This document shows, piece after piece, positions 43,806 through 56,390 of a stretch of DNA of 64,000 bases. The position numbers and the translations under genes are program-made. Location: NCBI GenBank assembly GCA_963978905.1, contig OZ022258.1:40160591-40224590 (forward strand), given 5' to 3'. Positions within the stretch are counted from its first letter, which is position 1. Each line of letters starts with the position of its first letter. Below the pieces are notes generated by a model. That model ran no database searches, was not told where the DNA came from, and saw only the letters and a program-made list of their open reading frames with translations. This DNA comes from Trichostrongylus colubriformis. Lineage: Eukaryota > Nematoda > Chromadorea > Rhabditida > Trichostrongylidae.

Positions 43806-46174
43806 TATATAGTAGGATGGTAAAGCAAGTGATTCATCTTCTCATGCATTACCAGCAACTACTATACCGGGTTTGGCCGCTGGGCTATGTGAAATTCGAA
43901 ATAGTGGTGTCTATGCTTACAAAGGCGATAAGCATCAATACTGTCATACGGATCTACCACGAAACATGCAAAAATTAGATGCTCACTGAGTAAAAAATTG
44001 GCTCCCAATCGAAGCAATCGAACACAAAACCACTGATCTCTGGATTACGTGAACTCGCAATAGTGACCACGATAACCAAAGTCTCAAATCATTAGTGGAT
44101 AAACACATTTCCCTGATCCATTTACATGGATAGTCACTATCATTGTAACAAAGGAATCAACCGCTAAATCATCTGGAACTCCGAAAAATGGTGGATCTTT
44201 GGGGGCGATATGCAGTTGTAAGGCAGCGTTCATAGTTTTGGAATTTGCGTTTTTGCGGAAAGAAGAATAGATACGTATCGATTTGCGTTTTTGCATTTTG
44301 CGTTTTTGTGGTAATGCGGATAAAGCATTAGATACGTATCGATTTCCATGCCACGAAGAGACGAGAGGATTAGATAAAGGAGAGTGTGGAATTTGCGTTT
44401 TTGCGTTTTTGTGGAAATGCGGAATTTGCGTTTTTGCGTTTTTGTGGAAAAGCGGAAAGGGATGAGATACGTATCGATTTGCGGAGTTTGCGTTTTTGCG
44501 TTTTTGTGGAAGTGCGGAATCGTGGAATTTGCGTTTTTGCGTTTTTGTGGAAATGCGGAAAGGGATAAGATACGTATCGATTTGCGGAATTTGCGTTTTT
44601 GCGTTTTTGTGGAAATGCGGAATCGTGGAATTTGCGTTTTTGCGTTTTTGTGGAAAGAAGATTAGATACGTATCGATTTGCGGAACTTGCGTTTTTGCGT
44701 TTTTGTGGAAATGAGGTGGATAAGATACGTGTCGATTGCTTCGTCAGTGAACGTGGATGATAAGACAAAGCACTTTCTACACTGAAGGAACAGACTGATC
44801 TTATACATTGCTTTTTCAACAGTTTTTCCCTTCTCGTTCACTCTTTCGTACTCTCGATCATTCGTTTTTGATATGTCACTTTCGTCTGCTGTCACACTGT
44901 AGTGTGTCTTTGGGTGGCGTGCAAGTGTTCCGAACAGCGTGCAGGGAGTTCATGTCAGCAGTGCTGCGGAGAGTAATAATGATGAAATCAAGATTCTTGT
45001 GAGACTAAAAAGATGTAATACGGGCTGTCACAGACCAGCCCCTCCCCCCCCTCCCCCTTCATCATAGATCGTTTCTGCTTTCAGTGAGAATTTTTATCTA
45101 ATTGAAGATGCCCTAACTTAATTATTTGAATTACAAGTTTTCCATCTTTATTACATATTTACCTTTACGAGTATCTGCCTTTATTCTTCGACGCTTATCC
45201 GTGACATGAGTGGACCAGCTACGTAGCCAAGATCTTGAATAGGTAGTAAATCAATCCTCTTGTGAAGTAAGCCCACTCATGGGTGTCCTGACTCCACAGT
45301 AATCATCGGAACTCTTGCAACACACCCTTGCTAAGATGAATCTTCAATAACGTCTAACTTTTGTATAAGAAATTCTCAGGGAATGAAGTAGCAGACTTCT
45401 TCCGAATCGGTTCTAGTTCGTAATTGACAATCCACCTTAGCACAACCGTGTGACATTCGATTTTGGAGAGAAACTGCACTTTCTATATCCCTGCACGAAA
45501 ATGGCAGTTTTTCTTCAAAGTCGACTAAAACCATTTATCAAATGTATATAAGCTCTTATCCTTATATCCTTATTTATATAAGCTCTTCCCGAACTCAAGA
45601 AAATGAGAACAAATAGCTCATCATCATCCGTTCAACCGCTCGCAAATGAGGAGCTGCGTAGGATGACAAGCACCGCGCACGTGGCTTCCACGCTTTCCAC
45701 AATTCCACATTTCCACAAAAACGCAAAAACGCAAATTCCACAACTCCGCTTTTCCACAAAAAAGCAAAAACGCAAATTCCACAAATCGATACATATCTAC
45801 TCTACTTTCCACAAAAACGCAAAAACGCAGTTTTCCTAATCGATATGTCTCTACTCTGTTTCCACAAAAACGCAAAAACGCAAAAACGCAAATTCCAAAA
45901 CTATGAAAGCTGCCTAAATGAATAGATTATCGATAACCACTAGGCTTGAGTGCTAAGCATTCGGCGACTGAACGTACTTCGTTATCCAGCAGAAATAGAC
46001 GGAAATCCAATGAGTGTTGAACGAAATTCCAAGGGGTCAGGCCTCTGATGGAGACCACTAGAGCAAGCGCTCACAACTTATCACAATGTGATGTCATGCG
46101 ATTTAAACTTCATCGATATCGGTTGGTCATTATCATCATGTTATTCGTGCAGTACTGTGCGATAGCTCAATTGG
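43806..46174 (+). mobile_element. Helitron-like 3' half H16 carrying an inserted element
   Basis: 43820-44220 and 45916-46174 read as a diverged 3' half (GGGTTTGGCCGCTGGGCTATGTGAAATTC corresponds, in pieces, to GGGTATCGACCGCTAGACTATG-AAATTCC). The 3' end has the hairpin GTGCAGTACTGTGC and terminates CAATTGG|T at 46174. The element 44221-45915 interrupts it. Its left edge ATATAGTAGGA looks like a reversed family 5' tip into which H12 inserted. Confidence 0.6.
44221..45915. mobile_element. element with inverted minisatellite arms
   Basis: Ends AGGCAGCGTTCATAGTTTTG and, inverted, AGGCAGCTTTCATAGTTTTG: one mismatch in 20. The left arm (44236-44735) is an array built on GGAATTTGCGTTTTTGCG...TTTGTGGAAA with GATACGTATCGATTTGCGG linkers. 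The right arm (45697-45900) is a shorter inverted version. The centre (44736-45696) has no recognised gene. No target duplication was identified. Long open frames here (44370-44819 minus and three plus frames) are repeat translations such as NAKTQ/QKRK runs. Confidence 0.75.
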
Positions 46175-46775
46175 TAAAAATGAAACGCTAAATAGTTTTA
46201 GAAAATCAGAGAAACGGGTTAAAAATAAGAGAAACAGATATTCGAAAAACAGCTTCTTTATTTCACTGCCTTTAGATGCTACCGAGTAACCGTTGATAAG
46301 GCCGGCTCACCTTACTGAAGACCGGAATGGTCCCCTGACGAGATCCTGTCCCTCATTCGGACACTTTTGAAACATAGAATTTACCGGGGCTTGCAACCAA
46401 CTTAACTCATGACAAACAAATTAGTCTGGACTCCAGGTGAACAATGAGGGGGACCTCAAGTGAGGACCGGTCAACTTTCGGGTTCATCACACGACTGGTA
46501 GGCTACACTTTCGGAACCTTCAGGCGGCAGGAAATCAGATAAGGGGGACATGAATGACATTAATGGAAGCAGTAATAAGAATTGTAATAAACCATGCTTA
46601 CAAAAGAAAGAGAACGTAGAGGCCGTTCACTTAATAAAAATAGAAACGCCGGAATTTCGCGACACATGCTCCAAAACATCGTGCCGAAAGTGAAACGCCG
46701 GATCTCTATGACACAGGTCTCAAAACGTCTTAAAAGGACTGAAGTTTTAGTGCAGAGGGTCATCGGTTTAACAAT

Positions 46776-49319
46776 CTATCCCAACAATTCTGATGGATTA
46801 TACTTCTTCAAACGTCTATTGAAATTCTCACCATCTGTGGAGTGAAGCATCTCAATAGGAAGACGACTAAGCCATGGCGCAGTCCTATAGAAGAAGCTGT
46901 TAAACAGAAGGGAGTAGCTTTTCCTTTGTATTCTTGCGTAATGGAGATTGAAACTGTTTGACCTCAGAATACTGGGTCGAAAAATCCACTACTTACTGGG
47001 TTCAAGCCTAGCTTCGTTTCTCAGTATACGAAAACAAAGAGTCAAATCATTAACCGTGCGCAGAATATCTAACCGTTGTAATCCGAGTGCCTTCAAGCGC
47101 TCCTCGTAATTGGGAAGATGAACATAACTCGCAAGGGAACACATTTAGGGAATACTAACTTAGTAAACTTCTGCTGTACTTTCTCCAGCCTTGTGATATC
47201 TTTTTTGAGAACAGGGTTCCATACTGGAAAGCAGTACTCAAGACGAGGGAGAATACAGTTTTAATAAAGGCAAAAAAAACCTTTATAAAAACAAGGCTTT
47301 AACATCTTTGCTATGAAAATTCCGGAAAATGAAGTATAGGACAGCGAATGCTTTTTTGGAAACATTCCCCATATGCCCACAAAATCGAAGACCTGGGTTG
47401 AGGATTACACCTAAATCCTTTACGGACTGGCAGCTTTTGAGATAAACACCAATAATCTTATACTCCGCCGAGTACTTCCTTACAAAATGGAATACGGAGC
47501 ATTTGTTGAGGTTGACCGACAAATTCCACATCGTGGCCCACTCTGTCATCTTCTCTATCGCCTTTTAAACGCTGCCTGAACAGTATCCCTGTTAGAATCA
47601 TTGTAAAAATGACAAACCCTATCAAAAGCTTTGGAAGTTCAATGAATACAACATCAACTACATTTCCATTGTTGAGTGCAATGGACCAGTAGAAAATGCT
47701 GTCTAAAAGATTGAACGCTGTGGAAGTTCCACTGAGAAAGCCATGTTGTTCTATTGATATCATATTGAATTCCTGCAACCGAGAATGAAGTTTCTCTCTC
47801 ATTAGATTTTAAATAACTTTGGCGGGCTACGGGAGGGTGCTGATGGAGCGATAGTCAGACAGAATGCTACTTTTAAGCACTTTGGGCATAGCAGAGACGG
47901 GGGCTTCTTTCCATAAAGCTGGAACCTCGCACAAGAGTAATGAGAGGTTAAAGATATGAGATGACGGCTGATAAAGCAAAAGTGCACACGTTTTGCAGAG
48001 AATTTGCCGGATTCCATCATATTGCTCTAACGTGGATGGTTTGAGGGCCCTTAAGATTTTCAAACATCGTTAAGATGGATGGAAACATGGCAGAGATGAT
48101 GTGAGATGCGGCATAGGTTGTTTAATTGGTGGTTGCCAGAATCGTCACCGTTGGAGTAAATACTGGCAAAGTATGCACCTAAAGCTTCAGCCTTCTATTT
48201 ATCAGTGACGAACCTGGGGACAGTTGCATCGTATAGCACTGAAGCTTTGCTTGAGCCTTGGTTCTCTCACTGAAGTAGTCGATCTTTATGTGCTAGCGAA
48301 TTTCTGATATGTGAAGGGTATGCAAGCCATGATGGTCGAGGGTAGTTGAAAAGGATAAAAATCGACATAGCCTTGTGAATCTGCGAGCAGAACCTTTCAC
48401 ACACTTCACTTGAGGAGGAGTGGTTATCGAAAATATGAAACCATAATTGATATTGCGTAAGTAGTGGCTCATTGCCTCATAATTACCTCAGGAGTTCTGG
48501 GCTGGAAGAAGCTGGATCCGAGAGATTTCATGCAATACGTCGAATGGGATAATGTTGTGGTCAGAGCTGGCAAAAGGTGGAAGGATACATACGTTGGAAA
48601 CAAGAGGCGCTGTGAAGAAAATGAAATCTAGGATGTTTCCGTTATGGGTGGGCTGGATAACATGCTGGGTAAATCCACAGCTTTTAAAAAAGTCGAGCGA
48701 TAAGGCAGACGAGGAGTTTTCAGCCTCGCTAGTCCCCCTCCAGACGACTTTGAGGGTGAAATGGCCCAGCGAAACATTGTGAGGCTGGTTCGAGCATAAG
48801 TCAGAAAGCACATAAATCTGTAGAGAGTCTTCTGTTGATGTCGAACAGGGAGGGCGATAGATGACCACAAATCTAATTGTACTTGGTGTACTGGAGCCTG
48901 TTAATTCGAAACAGGGCTATAAAGTGGATGGGGTAGTAGTTTTCATTCAAGCTCGAGAATTTTTTTATGAGTCACTCCTCCAATATTGGGAAGACTTGCC
49001 GAGAAATTGCCTCTCCAAAAATTTTTCGAGCTTGGATAAAAATGGCTGCCCCAACCACCTTATAGCCCTGATCTTGGATTATCACCTTTTCCTTTCCCTG
49101 TCCAACGCCACTCAAAGAAAAATTTTTGTATTGAAAATGAGGTTGACCTTTGATATGATTATTTTGCCGAAAAAGATTATCCGGGAGATGGGAGACAATA
49201 ATACCTATAGATGCGTGTGGATATGTGCTACATGTGTATGTACAGAAGGGATTGCTGGAAAGCAGGTTAGAGGGAAAAGCGGTATTTAAAAATACGAAAA
49301 GACTTTTAAGTCTATCCAA
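46776..49319 (-). pseudogene. CR1/Jockey-like LINE ORF2 (endonuclease-RT), copy A, inactive
   Basis: Minus-strand pieces in order. An N-terminal endonuclease stretch is around 48972-49319 (VVGAAIFIQARKIF). The endonuclease C-terminal part is 48868-48488, with VIYRPP, QPTHNGNILDFIF and the catalytic SDHN motif. RT palm entry is at 48063-47827 (LKPST-EQYDGIRQILCK, YRSISTLP). Next is EQHGFLSGTSTAFNLLDSI, with motif A as VVFIELPK/AFDRVCH across a frameshift. The thumb region MTEWATMWNLSVNLNKCSVF is at 47549-47283, and the C-terminus APWLSRLPIEMLHS ends at TAG 46778-46776. Motif B and the Y/FADD box are deleted just after motif A. Such LINEs copy by nicking the target and reverse transcribing in place; this one cannot. 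Confidence 0.85.
48912..49070. repeat. imperfect palindrome inside the LINE endonuclease region
   Basis: CAGGGCTATAAAGTGG at 48912 is answered by the inverse of CAGGGCTATAAGGTGG ending at 49070. Arms of about 55 bp share ATCCAAGCTCGA-like text, and the centre contains CCAATATTGG. The same palindrome is in copy B near 62259-62418. It breaks the endonuclease frame. Confidence 0.75.
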
Positions 49320-50228
49320 TATATAGTAAGATATTAGAAATAAAGTTGAATAAACAGTTCCTACAATTCTGTTGCTTTTGATAATGAAGAATGCATCACG
49401 ATCCTGCGTTCTCCGACGAATGCGCCTGCGTTCGCCGCTGCAGCGCGCGACACCGCGTGCAGGCGGACTTATCTATCAGGCTTCACGGTATATAAATGGA
49501 TAATAAATAGAGTGGACCTACCTTTGTGGAGAAAACCCGGAATTGCTAATGCCTTCAGCTTCCACATCCCTTAGCAGATGTCACGGCCATTATCTTATAC
49601 AGAATTCTTTCCCTGCTCAGAGGGAACCATATGACAGCATAAAAGGAGGGGTTTATGCACTATGCACTATGCCTTATATTTTCCTCGATTTCATGCTCTT
49701 CTCTTTTGAAGTGGGACACCAGGTACGTGTAAGTGATTATAGGTGGCTAATTATATTCGAGGAAACAGCTTGAATTTTTCAGAGTAAAGACCTTATTATC
49801 CTTGCTGGTTTTGAATACGAAAAAAGGAAAAGAGAACTAGTGGTTGGATAGAAGCGAAGAGATACTAACGCTTATCAAAAGCGTGTAAGCATTTTGGCAG
49901 TGTTTGGGTGTATGCAGCAACACCAGCGAGTGAAATAGGCCATACTGCTATGCATAGCAAACTATATCAGTACCATACCCGGCAACCAGGCACTGAAAAC
50001 GCAGCGCACTGCACGTATAGCGATCATAACATTTAATGCTGACTGATCGTGTTCTTGTAAATGCACAACACCCAAGAGAGCCAACAACGTTATGTTTTGC
50101 GCAGAGTCCCCTGGTTCTGGAACATGAGTCTCGACCCGACGGCTACCTGGATTCAACTGAGATCATGAAAATTCTGACGCATTCACATGACCAACCTAGT
50201 TGGATTGACATAAAAGTGATTACTCATA
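49320..50228. other. unassigned sequence downstream of the LINE, duplicated
   Basis: Includes a GC-rich patch (49400-49475: TGCGCCTGCGTTCGCCGCTG class) followed by GGTATATAAATGG, which could be a promoter-like TATA box, and a 76-codon plus frame (49543-49773) with no recognised domain. Its preservation in copy B reflects duplication, not selection. Confidence 0.35.
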
Positions 50229-52796
50229 CAAGAACGCTACTAATTCATGGACAATCGACACCAAAAACGGAAACTCCATGATTTTTCCGTATTTTTGCTA
50301 TATCTTTCTACGAAGTTCCATTAAATAATTCGAAAAAGATACTAGTAGAGAGCCCTGCTAAAGGCGAATGTGAGAGTTTTGTGGAACTTCTAGTTTTCTT
50401 CTATCTTTCGGCATAATTATTGAGATTTCCGCAAATTTTGCTTCACAGTACCACTTTGAAGCAGAGGGGATTCTGGTCGAAGCGGCGGAGTCGTAAACCC
50501 TCCACTTCAAGTGTCACTTTCAAAACAAAAACTTCTTAGTTGAAAAAGACCCTGTGTTCGGGAAAAGCATAAACCCGTGATCATTTCGGTGTCTCTCATG
50601 TCAGGATTCAGCAGCCGTGAATTTTAAATTGTGTTTGTTATAAGTTTTTTTTCCAGAATTATATGTGTCAGGAGCTCTGTATTTCAAAGGAAACACTATG
50701 CAACGAATGCATAAAGAAGTAGTGAAGGCGTATTCTGCTAGTTTAAGAATGTCCTTTCAATATGAGTACCTTTTTCGTTTTTGACTCCAAATGTACAGCC
50801 ACAGATTGTATTAAAAATGATAATCTCGTCAAAATCCTACCCTGATCACTTGTGACTACTATGACAGACACACTCTATGAAAAGAAAAGTCTCCTTGATG
50901 ATCCATACGTGACGAGTGTTCTCCAGATTTTGTTGTTCCGAAAGTAAGAAAATGCATGTTTACAAAAAGGAATGTTGCCGAAGCGAAATTTCTCATACTA
51001 CTCCCAACAGCCAACATGCTGTAAATAATTATTGTACAGTGGCGAACTGAGTGTGTGCGCCTCGGTTTTTAGGATTATCACATTGTTTCGACTTTTCCCA
51101 TGCTAATTTACTTCGACCTGACTCAACCTCTCATTATCGATCTCATTAGCCCACCACGTGTGGACCAGCCACGGTACTTTTAAGAATAGGTTTTGCGGTA
51201 TATTTCGCTTTGAATGCATACAAGTAAGCCCTAACGGTGCGCTTCTCCAGCCTTTATAGGCAGGCACGTTTGAGTGCCTCGATAATCCTCTCCATCCACA
51301 CGGTTCATTTTCATGGGGGAGGAAGGAGGGGCAGAATTTATTAGAAACCGGTCGAATCAGCACAGAGCGCTAACGCTGTAACGCTCAACGCTGCAAGCAT
51401 TGAAAGTGACAGCGGATACAAAACCCTTGCACATCGCCGTAGCAGAAGCCCACGTGAACGCAACCACTCCCTCTGCGCTATTTGACCTGCTATATATCCT
51501 CACAACTCGACGACCCTCACGATGACGGCTGAGACGGCTGCAGATCCATGTCGCATAATATCTCATCAATAGATTCATTTCGTGTTAAATCACGTGGTAA
51601 TAGTTAGCTGTGCATTCGAGCGAGATAGGTGAAACAATGGAAATTAGGTATCTTTCATTTACAGTGGCATCGAAGAAAATGAGAAGCAATGAAAATCTAA
51701 ATTTTGCAAAAATTTGTCCTCAGTGGGGATCGAACCATCAACCCCGTTTTTGGCATTTATAGGGCCGCGCAGCAAAAATGGACATCAGTTATATGATTCT
51801 TGTACGTACCTCCATACATGCAAAAAACAGCTTTCAAAAAGCTCGTCATGAGTTGGAAGACCTTACTCGTCAGGTCCACACGCGGTGCGCTGATCGATAG
51901 CGAGGGGTCGACTTAGGTCTACAGTCAATTAGCACAGGAATTGAGTCGAAACAATGTGATAATCATGAAAACCGAGAGTCACACACTTAGTTGGCCACTC
52001 TACAATGCTCGATGGCAGCATGTGCGCTGTTGAAAATGATTAACAAAATCTGACTCAATAACGCCCATTTTCAATGGATACACACATTTTTCCACTTGAA
52101 AAGGGCAAAATCTGAATAATATCTATAGCGCATGGGGCAATATGAAGGCTTTCCCTTCTATAGAGTGTGTTTATCTTAATAGTCACAAGTGGTCGGAGCT
52201 GGACTTTGAGAAGGTTATGTCTATGATACTGTACTGGTCGACTGTTCGAATTTAAAAAAGCACCTATATCACTCAACATAAAAAGGCATTGAAAGTTGAT
52301 TTTGAAAGTTAGCAGAATATGCCATTACTACTTCCTCATGCAATCGTAGCAACGTCTCTCTCTTGAAATGCAGAGCTATGGACACATTCCAAACTTGAAA
52401 AAAATTCTAAAATACAACTTTCAGTTGAATGCTGCTAAATCCTTGCATGAGAACATGCTCTCTTTGAATGAAGGGTATTTCCGGATGTGGGTATTTCCGG
52501 ATGTGAACTTCTTTGTCGAAAGTCACAGTCGAAGTGGAGGGCTTACGGTTCCGTAGCGTTGACGAGAACTGCTCGTGGTACTTTGAGGCAAAAATTTGCG
52601 AAAACCTCGAAAATTATGCCGAAGAAAAGAAGAAAAAAGGTAGTTCCACAATCTCACATTCGTCTCGAGTAGCGCTTTCTACTCGTACCTTCTTCAAATT
52701 ATTTGGAGAACTTTGAAGAAAGTTATTGCAAAAATTGGAAAAATTATAGGGTTTCCGTTTTTTGGCGTCGATTGACCATGAATTAGAGCGGTATTG
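50229..52796. mobile_element. foldback element F2 with very long inverted repeats, TA target
   Basis: Same family as F1. The tip CAAGAACGCTACTAATTCATGG follows TA at 50227-50228; the inverted tip ends GAGCGGTATTG before TA at 52797-52798. Inverted arms run roughly 50229-51360 and 51860-52796. AGCCCACCACGTGTGGACC (about 51150) and GATAGCGAGGGGTCGAC (about 51895) correspond to one continuous stretch in F1 (17630-17665). The loop (51365-51860) has no recognised gene. The left arm is also inside the segmental duplication (63814-64000). Confidence 0.8.
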
Positions 52797-52833
52797 TATG
52801 ATTGAATAGATCGAGAAGCGGGATTATATGATA

Positions 52834-55800
52834 CCAGTTGGCTGGCGCACACTACTGCGCGCGATTCATGGCGATGTTGTGCAAAATGGGTGTGTTCGGC
52901 CCGACCACAGCGGAGCGGAGATTTCCTTCCCTCTGCTTTCAGCTGAGCTATTGAATTGCACAAAAGCAGAGGAGATGGAGTGATAAAAAAGCACTTTGGT
53001 ATCGGTATATTTCAATCGCTTTGCATAGAACCCATTTTGCACGTAATCCACATGAATCGCGCGCAGTAGTGTGCGCCAGCCAACTGGTCATCATTGGGGT
53101 TTGGGTAGTTTGGAAATCGATAGTTTTGTATTCGATTGCATCGATTGGTAACAAATAGATCACTTGCTGAGAATCTAATTCGTACACATTGATGGTAGGC
53201 CATATCCCGCTTATCGATGTTTATCGTTTTCGTAAACATGCTTCACTACTTGAAATTTTGCATAGTCTAGCGGTCGATACCCAGTGTTGCTGCAAGTACC
53301 GCATTAGAAAATGATACCGAGTGAACCGCTTGCTTTGCTATCACAAAAATAGGTTGTATCATGATTATCAATGGAGATCGCATTATCAAGAGAAATGCAC
53401 CATTTTTTGGAACGCCAGGCATTCAGCGGTCGATACATCGATCAATGATATCAGAACATAAACAAAATATGTTCACCCGATGCCACTGCGCATCAGACGC
53501 TTTTGCTAAAGCGGTCGTCAAATGTTAGCAAGGATTTCATCCCATCCTATTCCTAACGGTTCTTATCAGTCACTGTAAGCCGTTGTCAGTTTCACTGAGG
53601 CTCCTGTACCCAACAGCACCATTGAGGTACCCGTACCCTACAATACCTGCGAATATGAACATTCCACTGTTGGCCGTAGAAGCAAGCCGTCCTCGGTGAC
53701 ATTTCCCTTTTTCGAAGCTTATCAACCACTATCAGTTTGGATCACCCACTATTAATATCCCCGTCCCACCATGCTCAACACCCATGAGTGTCAGCGCTCC
53801 TGGATCAACGCGAAAGGCGAAAGGAATTTGACGACTTTAGCCTTTTTACGCCCCTTATCGAATCTTATCAACCATTATCAACTTGGATCACCCACCATTA
53901 AAGTTCCCGTCCCATCCCGCAAAACACCTATGGGTGTCAGCGCTTTAGGATCAACCCGAAAGGCGAAACGAATTTGATGACTCTAGCCTTTTTACGCCCC
54001 TTATCGAATCTTATCAACCATTATCAACTTGGATCACCCACCATTAATGTTCCCGTCCCATCCCGCAAAAAACCTATGGGTGTCAGCGCTCTAGGATCAA
54101 CGCGAAAAGCGAAACGGATTTGACGACTCTAGCCTTTTTACGCTCCTTATCGAATCTTATCAACCGTTATCAATGCTGGTCATCCACCATTAATGTTCCA
54201 GTCCCATCCCGCAAAAAACCTATGGGTGTCAGCGCTCTTGGATCAACGCGAAAAGCGAAACGGATTTGACGACTCTAGCCTTTTTACGCTCCTTATCGAA
54301 TCTTATCAACCGTTATCAATGCTGGTCATCCACCATTAATGTTCCCGTCCCATCCCGCAAAAAACCTATGGGTGTCAGCGCTTTAGGATCAACCCGAAAG
54401 GCGAAACGAATTTGACGACTCTAGCCTTTTTACGCCCCTTATCGAATCTTATCAACCATCATCAGCTTGGATCACCCACCATTAATGTCCCTGACCCACC
54501 CTGCTAAACACCCATGAGTATCAGCGCTCTAGGATCAACGCGAAAAGCGAAACGGATTTGACGACTCTAGCCTTTTTACGCTCCTTATCGAATCTCATCA
54601 ACCGTTATCAATGCTGGTCATCCACCATTAATGTTCCAGTCCCATCCCGCAAAAAACCTATGGGTGTCAGCGCTCTTGGATCAACGCGAAAAGCGAAACG
54701 GATTTGACGACTCTAGCCTTTTTACGCTCCTTATCGAATCTTATCAACCGTTATCAATGCTGGTCATCCACCATTAATGTTCCCGTCCCATCCCGCAAAA
54801 AACCTATGGGTGTCAGCGCTCTTGGATCAACGCGAAAAGCGAAACGGATTTGACGACTCTAGCCTTTTTACGCTCCTTATCGAATCTTATCAACCGTTAT
54901 CAATGCTGGTCACCCACCATTAATGTTCCCGTCCCATCCCGCAAAAAACCTATGGGTGTCAGCGCTCTAGGATCAACGCGAAAAGCGAAACGGATTTGAC
55001 GACTCTAGCCTTTTTACGCTCCTTATCGAATCTTATCAACCGTTATCAATGCTGGTCATCCACCATTAATGTTCCCGTCCCATCCCGCAAAAAACCTATG
55101 GGTGTCAGCGCTCTTGGATCAACGCGAAAAGCGAAACGGATTTGACGACTCTAGCCTTTTTACGCTCCTTATCGAATCTTATCAACCGTTATCAATGCTG
55201 GTCATCCACCATTAATGTTCCCGTCCCATCCCGCAAAAAACCTATGGGTGTCAGCGCTCTTGGATCAACGCGAAAAGCGAAACGGATTTGACGACTCTAG
55301 CCTTTTTACGCTCCTTATCGAATCTTATCAACCGTTATCAATGCTGGTCACCCACCATTAATGTTCCCGTCCCATCCCGCAAAAAACCTATGGGTGTCAG
55401 CGCTCTAGGATCAACGCGAAAAGCGAAACGGATTTGACGACTCTAGCCTTTTTACGCTCCTTATCGAATCTTATCAACCGTTATCAATGCTGGTCATCCA
55501 CCATTAATGTTCCCGTCCCATCCCGCAAAAAACCTATGGGTGTCAGCGCTCTTGGATCAACGCGAAAAGCGAAACGGATTTGACGACTCTAGCCTTTTTA
55601 CGCTCCTTATCGAATCTTATCAACCGTTATCAATGCTGGTCACCCACCATTAATGTTCCCGTCCCATCCCGCAAAAAACCTATGGGTGTCAGCGCTCTAG
55701 GATCAACGCGAAAAGCGAAACGGATTTGACGACTCTAGCCTTTTTACGCTCCTTATCGAATCTTATCAACCGTTATCAATGCTGGTCATCCACCATTAAT

Positions 55801-56390
55801 GTTCCAGTCCCATCCCGCAAAAAACCTATGGGTGTCAGCGCTCTTGGATCAACGCGAAAAGCGAAACGGATTTGACGACTCTAGCCTTTTTACGCTCCTT
55901 ATCAAATCTTATCAACCGTTATCAACCTGGATCAGCCACCATTAATGTCCCCGTCTTACCCCACAAAATACTTGTGAGTATGAACGCTCCGGGACCAATG
56001 CGAAAAGCGAAACGAATTCGACGACTCTAGCCTTTTTACGCTCCATATCGAATCTTATCAACCGTTATCAATGCGGGTCACCCACCATTAATGTCCATGG
56101 CCCCTCCTGCTAAACACTTATGAGTGCCAGCGCTCTTGCATCAACGCGAAAGGTGAAACGGATCTGACGACATTCGTCTTCCGAGGCTCCTTATCAGCCC
56201 TTATCAGTTGCAATCACCTTCGGTCCACCACCATTAGTGTCCCCTTGCCACCCCTCACATCACTTGTAAAATTCATGGTCCCAGCTTTACTGCGAGTTGA
56301 GATATGAATTTCGTGACAGACGGACAGACACACACACACACACACACACACAGACAGACAGACATACTAAGCGAATTATATATAGTAGGA
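52834..56390 (-). mobile_element. Helitron-like element H13, satellite-expanded
   Basis: Complete 3557-bp reverse copy. The 3' end, hairpin GCGCGCAGTAGTGTGCGC-type then CAACTGG, is at 52834 (flank A52833); the 5' end TCCTACTATATATAATTCGC is at 56390 (flank T56391). The 3' module is 52834-53087, bounded inside by CCAACTGG|T. The 3' half is near-identical in phrasing to H11. The array occupies about 53700-56200 and the CA tract 56326-56360. No ORF for a transposition protein. Confidence 0.8.
53700..56200 (-). repeat. 146-bp tandem satellite, 17 monomers at exact pitch, inside H13
   Basis: The marker TG(G/A)GTGTCAGCGC occurs at 53785, 53931, 54077, 54223, 54369, 54515, 54661, 54807, 54953, 55099, 55245, 55391, 55537, 55683, 55829, 55975 and 56121: every interval is 146 bp. 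Variants (TTGGATC/TAGGATC, CATCCACC/CACCCACC) alternate in two- and three-monomer blocks, showing local expansion. Inner monomers are much more alike than edge monomers. Reading frames through the array are artefacts. Confidence 0.95.

Larger units (their letters stand above)
46140..50415. repeat. segmental duplication, copy A
   Basis: Matches 59487-64000 almost base for base. The offset is 13347 through most of the LINE and 13585-13586 after the MITE insertion in copy B. Shared text starts at TTATTCGTGCAGTACTGTGC, preceded by a G in both; sequence to the left is unrelated. The right limit is unknown because copy B runs off the window. The block includes the last 34 bp of H16, a dead LINE, a GC-rich stretch and the left end of foldback F2. 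Confidence 0.95.

Noticed and set aside
44370..44819. 149-codon minus-strand open frame, the longest in the window
   Set aside because: It is a translation of the GTTTTTGCG minisatellite (KTQKRK-type repeats); several frames on both strands are open there for the same reason.
48861..49289. 142-codon plus-strand open frame over the LINE 5' region
   Set aside because: Its LINE-like phrase comes from the inverted arm of the palindrome; the sense strand of the LINE is minus.
49490..49773. TATATAAATGG followed by an open frame, a possible small gene
   Set aside because: The frame has no recognised domain, and its conservation in copy B is explained by the recent segmental duplication.
51715..51790. 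tRNA-like T-arm phrase (GGTTCGATCCCC on the minus strand) in the F2 loop
   Set aside because: I could not form a matching acceptor stem or D-arm at the right distances, so there is no support for a tRNA or tRNA-derived SINE.
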